Below are positions 51,931 to 59,042 of a stretch of DNA of 64,000 nucleotides, piece after piece. A program made the position numbers and the translations under genes. The DNA lies in the NCBI GenBank assembly GCA_944323485.1, contig CALUSR010000004.1, forward strand, positions 1 through 64,000, given 5' to 3'. Source of the DNA: Candidatus Gastranaerophilales bacterium. GTDB lineage: Bacteria; Cyanobacteriota; Vampirovibrionia; Gastranaerophilales; CAJFVJ01. Within the stretch, counting starts at the first letter, position 1. Each line of letters opens with the position of its first letter. The notes beneath the pieces were generated by a model. The model did no database searches. It was not told where the DNA came from and worked only from the letters and a program-made list of their open reading frames with translations.

Positions 51931-54165
51931 TTATGTAGTTTTCTTTTTTGTCTGTTGTTTTGATACTTTTTTATTTTTATTTATTTTTATATTTGTTTTG
52001 TGTCCCATCTGAGCGATGCTTCTGATTCTTTTTACAGATAAAACGTCAGGAAGCCCGAGAAGTGCAGTGATTATTTTATTCAGACTGTCTATATCAGTGA
52101 TTTCTATTCCAAGTTCAATTACTGCAAATTTCTTTTCGTTTGATTTTGTATTTGCTCTGGTAATATTTGCATTATTATCGGCTATTTTTCCTACGATGCT
52201 CTGCAGAAGACCTATTCTGTCGTTAGCTTCTATTCTGAGGTTAACTTCATATTTTTTATCCGGGTTTGTGTTTGCCCAGCTTATTTTCATCAATCTTTCA
52301 GGGTCTACTCCATCAAGACACTGGCAGTCAATTCTATGAACGCTGACTCCTCTGCTTCTAGTGATTACTCCAATGATAGGTTCCCCTGGGATAGGCATGC
52401 AGCATTTTGAGATGTTATATAACAAGCCTTCAAGCCCAATGATAGTATCGCCTTTTTTGTCTGATTTTTTTGCAGAGGTTTTGATTATGCTGCCGTCTTC
52501 AGATTCTGCTTTTTTGAATTTGTTTATTATGCTGATTATTTTATTGATTGTTGTTTCGCCATAACCAAGCCCTGCAAAGAGGTCTTCTTCCGTTTGATAA
52601 TTCAGCAGTTTTGCTATTTCAAGGAATTTTCCGTTTTTATTGTATTCATCAAAGACAGCTTTAGTAAGCTCTTGTTCAAGCGAGGCTCTTCCAGCCATTG
52701 TATGTTGTTCTTTTTGATTTTTTCTGAACCAGTGTTTTATTTTTGATTTTGCCTGATTTGTGGCGACAATATTCAGCCAGTCGAGGCGGGGATTCGGGTG
52801 TTTTGATGTAAGTATTTCGACAATATCCCCGTTGTTGAGTTTTGTATCGAGTGTAACTATTCTGCCGTTAACTAAAGCCCCCGTTGTTCTGTGCCCGACT
52901 TCCGTGTGGACACGATAGGCAAAGTCAATTGGTGTTGCCCCGCTAACAAGGTCATAGACATCGCCTTTTGGCGAGAAAACAAAAACCTGATCTGAGAATA
53001 TGTCTATTTTTACCATATCGACATATTCTTTTGCGTTTGTAACATCTTGTTCAAGCTCAACGAGTTTGCGCAGCCATGCAAATTTTTTATCCATGGCACT
53101 TGAGGCGGTAGTTGATACTCCTGATTCTTTATATTTCCAGTGTGCTGCGATACCGTATTCAGCCTCTTCATGCATTTCGTAGGTTCTTATTTGAACTTCC
53201 ATCGGTTTCCCTCTCGGGCCGACTACTGATGTATGCAATGAGCGGTATAGGTTATTTTTTGGCATTGCTATATAATCTTTGAAGCGCCCCGGGATTGGTT
53301 TGAATTGGGAGTGAATTAATCCAAGAACTTCGTAGCATTCTTTTTCAGTATCAACCATCACTCTGACGGCTGTTATGTCATAGAGGTCATGATATGATTT
53401 TTGGAGTTTTTCCATTTTACGGTAGATGCTGTAATAATGTTTTGAACGACCTGTAATTGATGCTTTTATTTTTGCATTTTTCAGAGCAATTTGAATTTTT
53501 TCTATGAGAGTTTCAACCATCAACTCACGTTCTGCTTTGCTTTGAGCAACGAGGCGAGCTATTTCGTAATATTTTTCGGGGTTAATATAGCGAAGACAGA
53601 GGTCCTCAAGTTCTGCCTTGATTTTTCCGATTCCAAGTCTATTTGCCAGCGGAGCGAAGATTTCTAGAGTTTCAACGGCAATTTTTTTCTGCTTTTCAGG
53701 CGTCATATAGTTGAGGGTTCTCATATTATGCAGCCTGTCAGCGAGTTTGAGGAGGATTACCCTGATATCCTGAGCCATGGCGATGAACATTCTTCTGAAG
53801 TTTTCGGATTGCTGTTCTTCTTTTGATTTGAATTGTATTTTGCTCAGTTTTGTAACCCCGTTGACGAGTTTCAGAACTTCTTCGCCGAATTTGTCTTTTA
53901 TTTCTTCAGGTTTTGTATCGGTATCTTCGAGAACATCATGCAAAAGTGCCGCACACAGAGTCGGGGTATCTGCCTGCAGGTCAGCTAATATCCTTGCAAC
54001 TTCTATAGGATGTATTATGTACGGTTCTTCGCTTACTCGGTATTGTCCTGCGTGGTGTTTTGAGGCTGTTTCATATGCCTCTTTGATTTTTTCTATATCT
54101 TCAGGTTTTCGTTGTTGAGATAGAAGTTTTTCTTCAAGTTTTTCGTATAATAATTTTTCGTTCAT
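51931..54165 (-). CDS. Bifunctional (p)ppGpp synthetase/hydrolase (RSH)
   Basis: The 744-residue protein has the full RelA/SpoT plan. The HD hydrolase (about 35-200) has His52 and His76-Asp77 with LLHDVLEDT, so it is active-like. The synthetase follows (YHDLYDITAVRVMV and RFKDYIAMPKNNLYRSLHT), then the TGS domain (IDIFSDQVFVFSPKG) and a C-terminal ACT domain (EANDRIGLLQSIVGKIADNN). It makes and breaks the stringent-response alarmone. It is probably the main alarmone enzyme of this organism, as in other single-RSH bacteria. The stop is five bases from the CDF gene's stop. Confidence 0.95.
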   Translation of the reverse strand: MNEKLLYEKLEEKLLSQQRKPEDIEKIKEAYETASKHHAGQYRVSEEPYIIHPIEVARILADLQADTPTLCAALLHDVLEDTDTKPEEIKDKFGEEVLKLVNGVTKLSKIQFKSKEEQQSENFRRMFIAMAQDIRVILLKLADRLHNMRTLNYMTPEKQKKIAVETLEIFAPLANRLGIGKIKAELEDLCLRYINPEKYYEIARLVAQSKAERELMVETLIEKIQIALKNAKIKASITGRSKHYYSIYRKMEKLQKSYHDLYDITAVRVMVDTEKECYEVLGLIHSQFKPIPGRFKDYIAMPKNNLYRSLHTSVVGPRGKPMEVQIRTYEMHEEAEYGIAAHWKYKESGVSTTASSAMDKKFAWLRKLVELEQDVTNAKEYVDMVKIDIFSDQVFVFSPKGDVYDLVSGATPIDFAYRVHTEVGHRTTGALVNGRIVTLDTKLNNGDIVEILTSKHPNPRLDWLNIVATNQAKSKIKHWFRKNQKEQHTMAGRASLEQELTKAVFDEYNKNGKFLEIAKLLNYQTEEDLFAGLGYGETTINKIISIINKFKKAESEDGSIIKTSAKKSDKKGDTIIGLEGLLYNISKCCMPIPGEPIIGVITRSRGVSVHRIDCQCLDGVDPERLMKISWANTNPDKKYEVNLRIEANDRIGLLQSIVGKIADNNANITRANTKSNEKKFAVIELGIEITDIDSLNKIITALLGLPDVLSVKRIRSIAQMGHKTNIKINKNKKVSKQQTKKKTT

Positions 54166-54245
54166 TATTTTTATTATCTGTATATTTCAAGTATTATTTT
54201 AATTATATAACTCTTTTTTCAAACTGTTAATATGGTTTCATTAAT

Positions 54246-54548
54246 ATGATTGATATAAAAACTACAGATGATGGAATAATTTTTTGCATAAAGGTGAGTC
54301 CCGGGTCCTCAAGAAGTGCTTTTTCTTCTGTTGAGGACGGCGTTTTGAAGATAAAACTCAATTCTCCGCCTGTTGATGGGCGTGCGAATGCGGAGTGTAT
54401 AAATCTTTTGTCAAAAACTTTTCGTGTTGCAAAGTCCTGCATAGTTATATTATCAGGAGATAAGAGCAAGCAGAAGAGAATAAAAATATCAGGAGATGCA
54501 AAAGTTTTATTATCAAAACTGGAAGAGATTGCTAGTTCACTCGAGTAA
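54246..54548 (+). CDS. DUF167 (YggU) family protein
   Basis: The 100-residue protein has the family pattern: FCIKVSPGSSRSAFSS, LKIKLNSPPVDGRANAECI, then a C-terminal CIVILSGDKSKQKRIKI. DUF167 proteins are small conserved alpha/beta proteins of uncertain role. It begins before a short run of same-strand genes that ends in lgt. The ATG at 54246 has no strong ribosome site. Confidence 0.9.
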   Translation: MIDIKTTDDGIIFCIKVSPGSSRSAFSSVEDGVLKIKLNSPPVDGRANAECINLLSKTFRVAKSCIVILSGDKSKQKRIKISGDAKVLLSKLEEIASSLE

Positions 54549-54595
54549 TGTATTTTGATAAAATAATTTTTATATTTTAATTTATGAGGATTTTG

Positions 54596-55228
54596 ATGAT
54601 GTTTAAGAAAATTTCTTTTTTGTCTTTGTGTTTTCTGTGCATAATTTTTTTGACAGGATGCATGTCAAAGGTTGATATAAACACACTGAATGAGAAAGCA
54701 GCAGGTTATATGCAGAATGGTGAGTATGATAAGGCGATAGAACGTCTCAATTCCATAAATGATCTGGATCCGAGATATCCTTCAACTTATTATAATTTAG
54801 GGATAGCGTATTATAAAAAAGGTGAATATATAAAGTCTTTGGAAAATCTGCAGAAGGCGATTTCAATTGATAAGAATTTGAAAGATGCTTATTATTCATC
54901 AGCTGTTGTATATGAAGAGATTGGGGCTGCTATTCAATCTTCAGAAGGTGGAGAAGATGATAACGCTGAGAAAAATGAAAAAACGGAAGAACTCAGATGT
55001 TATAAGAATTTTTTATCAGAAAACAAACCCGCTGCAGCAGCCTTGGACGGAGATAAGAAATCAGAGACCGCTGTATGTTATGGTTATGCAATTTCAAATT
55101 ATGAAAAATATATATCTTTGAGCAAAGATGAGAAAGAAAATTCAAAAATAAAAGACCAGATTGCGTTTTTGAAAGAAGAAATAAAAAAAGTTAACTCTGA
55201 TGAATCAGAAGATGAAGGAGAAGATTAG
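54596..55228 (+). CDS. TPR lipoprotein
   Basis: The start is taken at ATG 54596, which has GAGG six bases upstream; ATG 54584 lacks a site. The lipobox FLTGC ends at Cys22, so the protein should be lipid-modified by Lgt, encoded next. Residues about 35-110 are tetratricopeptide repeats (AGYMQNGEYDKAIERL, YNLGIAYYKKGEYIKSL, LKDAYYSSAVVYEE). An acidic tail follows. It probably scaffolds envelope proteins. It lies directly before lgt. Confidence 0.8.
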   Translation: MMFKKISFLSLCFLCIIFLTGCMSKVDINTLNEKAAGYMQNGEYDKAIERLNSINDLDPRYPSTYYNLGIAYYKKGEYIKSLENLQKAISIDKNLKDAYYSSAVVYEEIGAAIQSSEGGEDDNAEKNEKTEELRCYKNFLSENKPAAAALDGDKKSETAVCYGYAISNYEKYISLSKDEKENSKIKDQIAFLKEEIKKVNSDESEDEGED

Positions 55229-56017
55229 ATGTTTCAATCTCCCTCTGATGTTTTATTTAGTTTTTGGGGGATAAATATTTATTATTACGGATTATTCATT
55301 GCACTTGCTATAGTTGCAGGATTTTTTGTTTCTTTTTTTGTGATGAAAAAATATTATCCTTCTTTGGAAAAAGACACTCTCTATGAGCTTATGCTGTGGA
55401 TAATCCCATTTGGAATAGTCGGGGCACGGGCGTATTATGTTTTGTTGTGTTTAGACTACTATATGAAGAATCCGTTTGAAGTTTTTATGATACAGAACGG
55501 AGGATTGTCTATACATGGAGCTGTATTTGGAGGGATATTAGGCGGTTATATCTTTTTGAAAAAGCATAATCTGTCTTTTTTGAAGTATGCTGATATTGTA
55601 TCTTTCGGTTTGCCTGTTGCTCAGGCAATAGGCAGGATAGGAAATTTTTTCAACTCTGAAGCTTATGGCAAGCCTACTGATTTACCGTGGGGTGTTTTTA
55701 TTCCGGTTGAAAAGAGGCGGTTTGAGTACATTGATTATGATACATATCATCCTACTTTTTTGTATGAGGGAATAGGGGATGTTGTTATATTTTTGATTCT
55801 GTTTTTTATTATGAGAAAACTGTTTGATGGAAGAGATGGGGGGATATTTTTTTCTTATTTAATATTGTATTCGGCTCTAAGATTGGTGATAGAGTCTATT
55901 AGAATAGATAGTGTTTTAAATATATCAGGAGTTCCTGCCGCTTCAGTCATAAGTATTCTTATAATAGGCATTTCTGCTGGCTTTTTGTATTATACAAACA
56001 GAAAAAGAGAATGCTAG
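55229..56017 (+). CDS. lgt: Prolipoprotein diacylglyceryl transferase
   Basis: Lgt attaches diacylglycerol to the lipobox cysteine in the cytoplasmic membrane. The 262-residue protein has about seven helices. IHGA (95-98) and GRIGNFFNSEAYG (135-147) are the family signatures, with the conserved Arg136, Asn139 and Glu144. GAAGGAG stands nine bases before the ATG, which directly follows the stop of the lipoprotein gene. The stop codon lies in the loop of its terminator. Confidence 0.95.
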   Translation: MFQSPSDVLFSFWGINIYYYGLFIALAIVAGFFVSFFVMKKYYPSLEKDTLYELMLWIIPFGIVGARAYYVLLCLDYYMKNPFEVFMIQNGGLSIHGAVFGGILGGYIFLKKHNLSFLKYADIVSFGLPVAQAIGRIGNFFNSEAYGKPTDLPWGVFIPVEKRRFEYIDYDTYHPTFLYEGIGDVVIFLILFFIMRKLFDGRDGGIFFSYLILYSALRLVIESIRIDSVLNISGVPAASVISILIIGISAGFLYYTNRKREC

Positions 56018-56036
56018 ATAGCATTCTCTTTTTTGT
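56002..56036 (+). terminator. Terminator overlapping lgt stop
   Basis: AAAAAGAGAATGC (56002-56014) pairs with 56021-56033; the lgt stop TAG occupies the first half of the loop. A T run follows. Confidence 0.9.
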
Positions 56037-56109
56037 ATATTTAGAGATATTATGGTCACATTTTGCAATATTTTGAATTAGTAAGCAGTTATTTTAAGAT
56101 TACTGCTTA

Positions 56110-56505
56110 TTAAGCGTATTTAGGTGTGGCGTTTTTGATGCCCTGTTCTTCACCTTTTTCAACGGCTTCTAATTCGGTTTGTTTTGCTTGTAATTGTGTT
56201 TGAAGACGTTTTGATTCCATCTCAATTTGTTTTTCTGCGTTGCTTATTCTTTTTAATGTTCCGTTAGGATCTTGCAGTGAATTTACATTAGCATTTGGTG
56301 AGGCATTTGCAATGGCCTGATCAAGAGCTGCCTGGTCAAACTGTCCAGTTGTAAAGTTGTAATAAGATTGAGCCTGTGCAGTGTAAGCACTGCTCAGCTG
56401 TGATAAATCCTGTTGTTTCATAGTTAATTCTGTTAAACGATACTGAAGATCATTGATCTGGTTGACGAGCATGATCTTTCTTGAACAAAACATTGCGTAG
56501 CCCAT
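56110..56505 (-). CDS. Coiled-coil small protein, paralogue A
   Basis: The 131-residue protein begins MGYAMFCSRKIMLVNQINDL and ends with an AEKQIEMESKRLQTQLQAKQ coiled coil and KGEEQGIKNATPKYA. AAGGAG is seven bases before the ATG. It is about 80% identical to paralogue B (56870-57265) by eye and shares its ends with the plus-strand gene at 38097. No export signal, membrane segment or catalytic motif is seen. The two copies vary mainly in the middle (Phe/Met after GQ, then the ANASPN region). The family is undescribed as far as I know. Confidence 0.8.
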   Translation of the reverse strand: MGYAMFCSRKIMLVNQINDLQYRLTELTMKQQDLSQLSSAYTAQAQSYYNFTTGQFDQAALDQAIANASPNANVNSLQDPNGTLKRISNAEKQIEMESKRLQTQLQAKQTELEAVEKGEEQGIKNATPKYA

Positions 56506-56589
56506 AATGTAACTCCTTTTCTCTAATTAATTTGTGGTTAAAAATGTGTGACTTAGAAATGTGGTTTGATATTTTTTATCTCTTGTATA

Positions 56590-56618
56590 TATAAAAACAA
56601 TATACTTTTTAAAGTTGC
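56590..56618 (-). promoter_or_regulatory. GCAA-N17-TTTTTATA element
   Basis: On the minus strand GCAA (56615-56618), 17 bases ending in TTG, TTTTTATA (56590-56597), followed by TATACAAGAG. It is 85 bases upstream of paralogue A's ATG. Confidence 0.5.
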
Positions 56619-56644
56619 TAAAAATGTTTGCCATAAAAACGAAA

Positions 56645-56683
56645 AATCGCCAAACCTCTTGTGTAACAAGATATTTGGCGATT
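56645..56683 (-). terminator. Terminator of paralogue B (homologous copy 1)
   Basis: AATCGCCAAA (56645-56654) pairs with TTTGGCGATT (56674-56683), with an inner CTTGT/ACAAG stem. On the minus strand TTTTTC follows. The conserved ACATTTCTTAA (plus strand, 56687-56697) flanks it, as at 57457. Confidence 0.7.
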
Positions 56684-56699
56684 GTCACATTTCTTAACA

Positions 56700-56862
56700 T
56701 TTTAATCAAGTACGGAAGTTAAACATCTGAGCACATTGAAATAACAGTGATTCAGATACCTGCAGCCGGTTTGCAACTCTCTGAATTGGTCGTTGCTAAC
56801 CAACCGGTATTAACCATAAGTGTTGTGTACGTTCGGTTATAAACCTGAAATATTATACGTTA
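56700..56862 (-). ncRNA. Candidate structured RNA or 3' UTR
   Basis: This stretch lies between paralogue B and its terminator and is clearly less AT-rich than neighbouring gaps. On the minus strand a TATAAT (about 56854-56859) starts it. ACCGGTT can pair with AACCGGC, TTGGT with ACCAA, and ATCTGA with TCAGAT. No frame longer than about 21 codons exists on the minus strand. It matches no RNA family I can name. It may simply be a structured untranslated tail. Confidence 0.3.
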
Positions 56863-56869
56863 TTTCTTA

Positions 56870-57265
56870 CTAAGCGTACTTAGGTGTAGCGTTTTTGATG
56901 CCCTGTTCTTTGCCTTGAGAAATAGCTTCTAATTCGGTTTGCTTAGCTTGAAGTTGAGTTTGGAGTCGTTTTGATTCCATCTCGATTTGTTTTTCAGCAT
57001 TGCTTATTTGCTGCAGTGTACCGTTTGGATCCTGTAGAGAATTTACATTTGTTCCCGGAGCTGCATTGTTGATTGCTTCATCAAGTGCATCCTGATCCAT
57101 CTGACCGGTTGTAAAGTTGTAATACTGTTGAGCTTGTGTAGTGTAAGCACTGCTCATTTGTGATAAATCCTGTTGTTTCATCGTCAATTCGGTCAATCTA
57201 TACTGCAAGTCATTAATCTGGCTTACGAGCATAATTTCCCTGGAACTAAACATTGCGTATCCCAT
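56870..57265 (-). CDS. Coiled-coil small protein, paralogue B
   Basis: The 131-residue protein begins MGYAMFSSREIMLVSQINDL and ends GKEQGIKNATPKYA. It is a close copy of paralogue A with differences such as QQYYNFTTGQMDQDALDEAI in the middle. AAAAGGAG precedes the ATG and the 5' leader is conserved between the two (AATTAGRGAAAAGGAGTTAC). The proximal copy of the shared element lies 74 bases upstream and a distal one about 276 bases upstream. Heptad-like C-terminal helices suggest oligomers. Confidence 0.8.
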   Translation of the reverse strand: MGYAMFSSREIMLVSQINDLQYRLTELTMKQQDLSQMSSAYTTQAQQYYNFTTGQMDQDALDEAINNAAPGTNVNSLQDPNGTLQQISNAEKQIEMESKRLQTQLQAKQTELEAISQGKEQGIKNATPKYA

Positions 57266-57338
57266 AGTGTAACTCCTTTTCCCTAATTAAAATGTGGTAA
57301 ATGTGATAAGTGAGATTTAAATTTACTCCTCTTGTATA

Positions 57339-57367
57339 TATAAAAACTTTTTATTTTAGAAAAGTGC
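57339..57367 (-). promoter_or_regulatory. GCAC-N17-TTTTTATA element (proximal)
   Basis: On the minus strand GCAC (57364-57367), 17 bases ending in AAG, TTTTTATA (57339-57346), followed by TATACAAGAG. One upstream-box base differs from GCAA. Confidence 0.5.
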
Positions 57368-57406
57368 TAATTTTATATCTCTGTTATATATCATTTATAA
57401 TGCAAA

Positions 57407-57442
57407 AATGCCAAAACCCTTATAAATAAGGTATTTGGCATT
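57407..57442 (-). terminator. Terminator, homologous copy 2
   Basis: AATGCCAAA (57407-57415) pairs with TTTGGCATT (57434-57442), with inner CCTTAT/ATAAGG. On the minus strand TTTTTG follows. It resembles the hairpin at 56645-56683 with compensating base changes in the stem, and the flanking ACATTTCTTAA recurs at 57457-57467. Confidence 0.7.
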
Positions 57443-57535
57443 ATAAAATTGTTGTAACATTTCTTAATAATAGCATCTATATTAAGAACTTTTTATTTGA
57501 TTAAATTTATGGGGAGGATTTTTTATTTTCTTTAT
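57443..57535 (-). ncRNA. Candidate small RNA from CDS-less unit
   Basis: The interval between the distal element (57541-57569) and terminator copy 2 has no coding frame on the minus strand. The predicted transcript would be about 125 nt including the terminator. It carries CCTCCCC near its 5' end (57511-57517 on the plus strand reads GGGGAGG), which could pair with purine-rich ribosome sites. It may be an sRNA, or the remains of a deleted third paralogue. The remaining gap from 57570 to 57765 is AT-rich with nothing recognised. Confidence 0.3.
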
Positions 57536-57540
57536 GTATA

Positions 57541-57569
57541 TATAAAAACGATATACTTAAAATAATTGC
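57541..57569 (-). promoter_or_regulatory. GCAA-N17-TTTTTATA element (distal)
   Basis: On the minus strand GCAA (57566-57569), 17 bases ending in TCG, TTTTTATA (57541-57548), followed by TATACATAAAG. It is not followed by a coding sequence before the terminator at 57407-57442. Confidence 0.45.
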
Positions 57570-57765
57570 TAGTATATATTTTTATTTATTGAATATATAT
57601 TGAATAAATTTGCATTAGGCTTTATTTTACTGCATTTATGGCAAAAATGAAATGTAAATATTTCGTAATAATATATATTAAATTATATATTATTACATAT
57701 AATCTAATCTGCTTTTTGTTTCTTATTTTTGAAATCTTTTAAAGATATAACGTTTGAAAAAATCT

Positions 57766-58041
57766 TCAAAAAAAAACATCGAACTCATCAGCAAAATAGG
57801 TTTGCGCTATTACTGCTTCTTCGTATGATTGACCTTGTTCAAGTGCTTTTTCAAATACTATATCGGATTTTATGATTAATGAAGGGCTTTTTTCAAAGCG
57901 TGCAAGATCAGATATAACATTATTCTCCATATTTGAAAAATATGAATTATTCTGCTGGAGATTTATATCTGTTATATTTTTAATCAATTTATTTTCAGCG
58001 TTGAGTGAGCTTATTGATTTTGAAGTTCTACCGCCCGACAT
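57766..58041 (-). CDS. Hypothetical protein, 91 residues
   Basis: The ATG at 58041 has AAGAGGGC eight bases upstream. The protein begins MSGGRTSKSISSLNAENKLI and ends AQTYFADEFDVFF. It is polar and helical, with a C-terminal segment (EKALEQGQSYEEAVIAQTYF) that looks like an interaction motif. No signal peptide or cysteine. No family is recognised. It lies on the same strand as the paralogue pair but has no copy of the shared element. Confidence 0.6.
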   Translation of the reverse strand: MSGGRTSKSISSLNAENKLIKNITDINLQQNNSYFSNMENNVISDLARFEKSPSLIIKSDIVFEKALEQGQSYEEAVIAQTYFADEFDVFF

Positions 58042-58266
58042 TATAAACTGCCCTCTTCTTAATTTTTCAATTTTTGTCGTAAATGCTTTAAAACGTGTTA
58101 TAGAAAAAATTTGATAGTATATTTAAAGTATATAACATAAAATTGGTTTTTTATGTATATGTATTTTTCTCTTAATCCTTGTTAAAATGCCTCTTTTCGG
58201 AATTTTATAAGGATAAAAATTTGTTTTTACATAACTTAATATTTTATCTGAGTATATATCAAATAT

Positions 58267-58980
58267 TTATTTGATAAGGTTTATCATATCTCTTACAGCT
58301 CTATCAAGACCGACAAATACTGCTTTTGAGATTATACTATGACCGATGTTCAGTTCATTCATGTTGTCTATAGCTGCTACGGGTTTTACGTTGAGGTAGT
58401 TCAAACCGTGTCCTGCGTTGACTTTCAATCCCATTTTTTCTGCCAGTTGTGCTGCTTCTATGAGTTTATTGAGTTCTTTTTCTTCATCCGGGGTGTTGAA
58501 TTTTTCTGCATATTGTCCTGTATGAAGTTCGATAAACTGGGCTCCTGCTTTAGCACTTGCTTCTATCTGGGTTGAATCGGGGTCTATAAACATGCTGGCT
58601 ATAATCCCTTTATCGTTGAGTGTTTTTGTGAATTTTGTCATATATTCTATATTTGAGGCAACATCAAGTCCTCCTTCGGTTGTTATTTCCTGTCTTTTTT
58701 CAGGTACAAGCGTGCAGCTGTAGGGGAGTATCTCAAGTGCTATTTTTTGTATTTCTTCCGTTGCCGCCATCTCAAGGTTGAGTCGTGATTTCAAAATTTG
58801 TTTGAGTATTCTGACATCTCTGTCTTGAATATGTCTGCGGTCTTCTCTCAGATGGACAGTGATTGCTTCTGCTCCTGAAAGTTCTGCGATACAGGCTGCT
58901 GTTATCGGATCAGGGTCGTTGCCGCCTCTTGCCTGTCTGATTGTTGCTACATGATCTATATTCAGTCCCAGTGATGCCAT
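58267..58980 (-). CDS. pdxJ: Pyridoxine 5'-phosphate synthase
   Basis: PdxJ condenses 1-deoxyxylulose-5-phosphate with aminoacetone phosphate in the DXP-dependent vitamin B6 route. The 237-residue barrel shows [20 protein letters not shown] at the start, [17 protein letters not shown], the catalytic glutamate region [11 protein letters not shown], and [12 protein letters not shown] near the end. Length and motifs are complete. It is typical of Gram-negative bacteria and Cyanobacteria. It is a single gene. Confidence 0.96.
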   Translation of the reverse strand: MASLGLNIDHVATIRQARGGNDPDPITAACIAELSGAEAITVHLREDRRHIQDRDVRILKQILKSRLNLEMAATEEIQKIALEILPYSCTLVPEKRQEITTEGGLDVASNIEYMTKFTKTLNDKGIIASMFIDPDSTQIEASAKAGAQFIELHTGQYAEKFNTPDEEKELNKLIEAAQLAEKMGLKVNAGHGLNYLNVKPVAAIDNMNELNIGHSIISKAVFVGLDRAVRDMINLIK

Positions 58981-59042
58981 TTTTCTTTCCTCATAAAACT
59001 TTTATGAAAACATTTATAATTTTATCAGGAATAAATTTGTTT

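Noticed and set aside
56700-56740. CGGAAGTTAAAC resembling the 5S rRNA GAAGTTAAG motif
   Set aside because: The rest of a 5S rRNA (helix I pairing, CCGAAC loop, about 117 nt) is absent, so the match is taken as chance.
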